The translations under genes were made by a program, and so were the position numbers. From positions 12,326-27,198 of the forward strand of contig JAHZIE010000016.1 in the NCBI GenBank assembly GCA_019419895.1: a stretch of 14,873 bases of DNA, written 5' to 3'. Positions 13,861-14,873 of the stretch are shown piece after piece. Positions within the stretch are counted from its first letter, which is position 1. Each line of letters begins with the position of its first letter. This DNA comes from Clostridiales bacterium. GTDB lineage: Bacteria; Bacillota; Clostridia; Oscillospirales; Acutalibacteraceae. Under the pieces are notes generated by a model. It was not told the DNA's origin. It saw only the letters and a list, made by a program, of their open reading frames with translations, and did no database searches.

Positions 13861-13889
13861 TTTACGTTCAGAGGATTTTATGGTACAGT
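13861..13889 (+). promoter_or_regulatory. Promoter with extended -10 for the GH106-like gene
   Basis: TTTACG (13861-13866) and TACAGT (13884-13889) are separated by 17 bases, with TGG directly before the -10. Transcription would start near 13896, about 47 nt before the ATG. Confidence 0.5.
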
Positions 13890-13942
13890 TGCAATTACAG
13901 AGAACAGACAAAATATGTCTGGAGCATGAAAGGGGTTTTCCA

Positions 13943-14873
13943 ATGGATAGAAGACTGAAGGACTGCCTTGAACATACGCGGTTTGACTATATCGCTCCCT
14001 TCCTGTGGTTGCACGGGGAGGAGCGGGACAAAATTTTCAGCGAGCTCCACCGGATCTATGAGTCCGGTATGCGTTCCGTCTGTCTGGAATCGCGAACCCA
14101 TGAGGAGTTCTGCCGTGAGGGCTGGTGGAAGGACGTCCGGGCGATTTTGGATGAATGCAAAAGGCTGGGGATGAAACTCTGGATTCTGGATGACAAGCAT
14201 TTTCCTTCCGGCTACGCCAATGGAATTTTTGAGGAAAAGTATAAGGAGCTTCAGCCCTTTGGAATTACGGAATATCATGTGGATATCGCCGGGCCGGCGG
14301 AGGACTGCGCGGTGCTTGCCGACGGCTGGGCTGGGCCTGAGGATGAGATTCTGGCGGTGCTCGCCTGCCGTCATATCCCCAGCAGTGAAGTCCTGACTGG
14401 GGAGGTGATGGACATTACTGCCGGATTGGATTCAGGCATGGTGTATTTTACCCTGCCTGAGGGAATGTGGAGGATCATCTTCCTGATAAAAACCCAGCGC
14501 GGCATGGCGCCTCATACCCGCTGTTTTTCTGATAAGCTGAATCCACTGGCGACGCGGCGCTATATTGAGGAGGTCTATGAGCCCCATTACAAGCATTTTA
14601 AGGATGAATTCGGGAAAACCTTTCTGGGCTTTTTTTCGGATGAGGCCTGCTTTCATAATAACTCCATCCATCCGGAAATTCCCACGACGGGGAGACCTTT
14701 TGTGCATTTTCCCTGGCACAGCAGCGTTGGGGAACAGCTGGCTGAATGTTATGGAAAGGATTTTTACAAGAAGCTTGCGGGTATGTGGTTTGACTTTGAC
14801 AACGGGCTTTCAGAGGAAATCAGGATAAAATATATGGATATTGTCAGCCGGGCCTATCAGAACTGCTACAGCG
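13943..14873 (+). CDS. GH106-like putative glycoside hydrolase, 3'-truncated by window edge
   Basis: From ATG 13943, with AAAGGGG 7 nt upstream, the frame stays open for 310 codons to the right edge. The N-terminus is a TIM-barrel start: 'APFLWLHGEERDKIFSELHR' (18-37), 'GMRSVCLESRTHEEF' (42-56), 'GWWKDVRAILDECKRLGMK' (60-78), 'WILDDKHFPSGYANG' (80-94). A beta-rich insert follows (about 105-190), then 'GKTFLGFFSDEACF' (223-236), where Asp233-Glu234 are plausible catalytic acids. This order resembles GH106 alpha-L-rhamnosidases and related unclassified gut glycosidases that run to about 900-1100 residues, so perhaps a third of the gene is present. There is no signal peptide, so it acts in the cytosol. 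Substrate is unknown. It sits alone behind a terminator and its own promoter. Confidence 0.8.
   Translation, partial: MDRRLKDCLEHTRFDYIAPFLWLHGEERDKIFSELHRIYESGMRSVCLESRTHEEFCREGWWKDVRAILDECKRLGMKLWILDDKHFPSGYANGIFEEKYKELQPFGITEYHVDIAGPAEDCAVLADGWAGPEDEILAVLACRHIPSSEVLTGEVMDITAGLDSGMVYFTLPEGMWRIIFLIKTQRGMAPHTRCFSDKLNPLATRRYIEEVYEPHYKHFKDEFGKTFLGFFSDEACFHNNSIHPEIPTTGRPFVHFPWHSSVGEQLAECYGKDFYKKLAGMWFDFDNGLSEEIRIKYMDIVSRAYQNCYS

Noticed and set aside
1..14873. tRNA or rRNA genes, CRISPR arrays, insertion sequences, phage genes, origins
   Set aside because: No repeat-spacer pattern, transposase or integrase frames, or rRNA-like stretches were seen on reading either strand; a covariance search for tRNA was not possible here.

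Overview
The window looks like a chromosomal stretch from a Gram-positive Clostridia-class anaerobe, probably a gut Oscillospirales- or Lachnospirales-like bacterium. The reasons are sigma-A promoters of the TTGAAA-17-TATAAT kind, strong purine-rich Shine-Dalgarno sites, lipobox lipoproteins, intrinsic terminators, roughly balanced base composition, and a gene set (AEC transporter, URO-D-family protein, DUF4091 protein, cytosolic fucosidase) common in such genomes. The taxonomy is an inference. There is no rRNA, tRNA, CRISPR array, transposase or phage gene.

Layout. Bases 1-491 (-) hold the 5' end of a peptide/nickel-type ABC solute-binding lipoprotein, cut by the left edge. Bases 779-1744 (+) encode a D-2-hydroxyacid dehydrogenase. 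It converges through a bidirectional terminator on an AEC-family permease (2088-3026, -). Divergent from the permease is a class-I-glutamine-amidotransferase-like peptidase C26 (3172-3897, +), whose natural N-terminus appears to begin at an ACG codon. Then come a URO-D-family protein (3988-5052, +), a DUF4091 putative glycoside hydrolase (5390-7078, +) and a GH29 alpha-L-fucosidase (7306-8655, +), each with its own recognisable promoter. A second bidirectional terminator separates these from metY (8904-10199, -), O-acetylhomoserine sulfhydrylase, which has a long structured leader. Upstream lies a metallo-beta-lactamase-fold hydrolase (10624-11304, -), then about 1 kb with no convincing full-size gene, then an RCC1-like lipoprotein (12296-13639, +). 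The 5' part of a GH106-like glycosidase (13943-14873, +) is cut by the right edge.

Function. The three carbohydrate-directed genes and the URO-D protein lack signal peptides and so probably act on imported small glycosides in the cytosol. They are not one tight operon, but lie together on one strand. The dehydrogenase, permease and C26 peptidase are generic small-molecule genes whose link to sugar use is only positional.

The most interesting part is regulatory. The metY transcript begins with a leader of about 235 nt that carries a 34-codon ORF and two mutually exclusive long pairings, ending in an intrinsic terminator just before metY. I recognise no S-box or T-box there, so it is a candidate undescribed attenuator. 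About 1.5 kb away, a solitary promoter drives a second miniature unit of similar design: a short ORF whose Shine-Dalgarno can pair with the 5' arm of a terminator.
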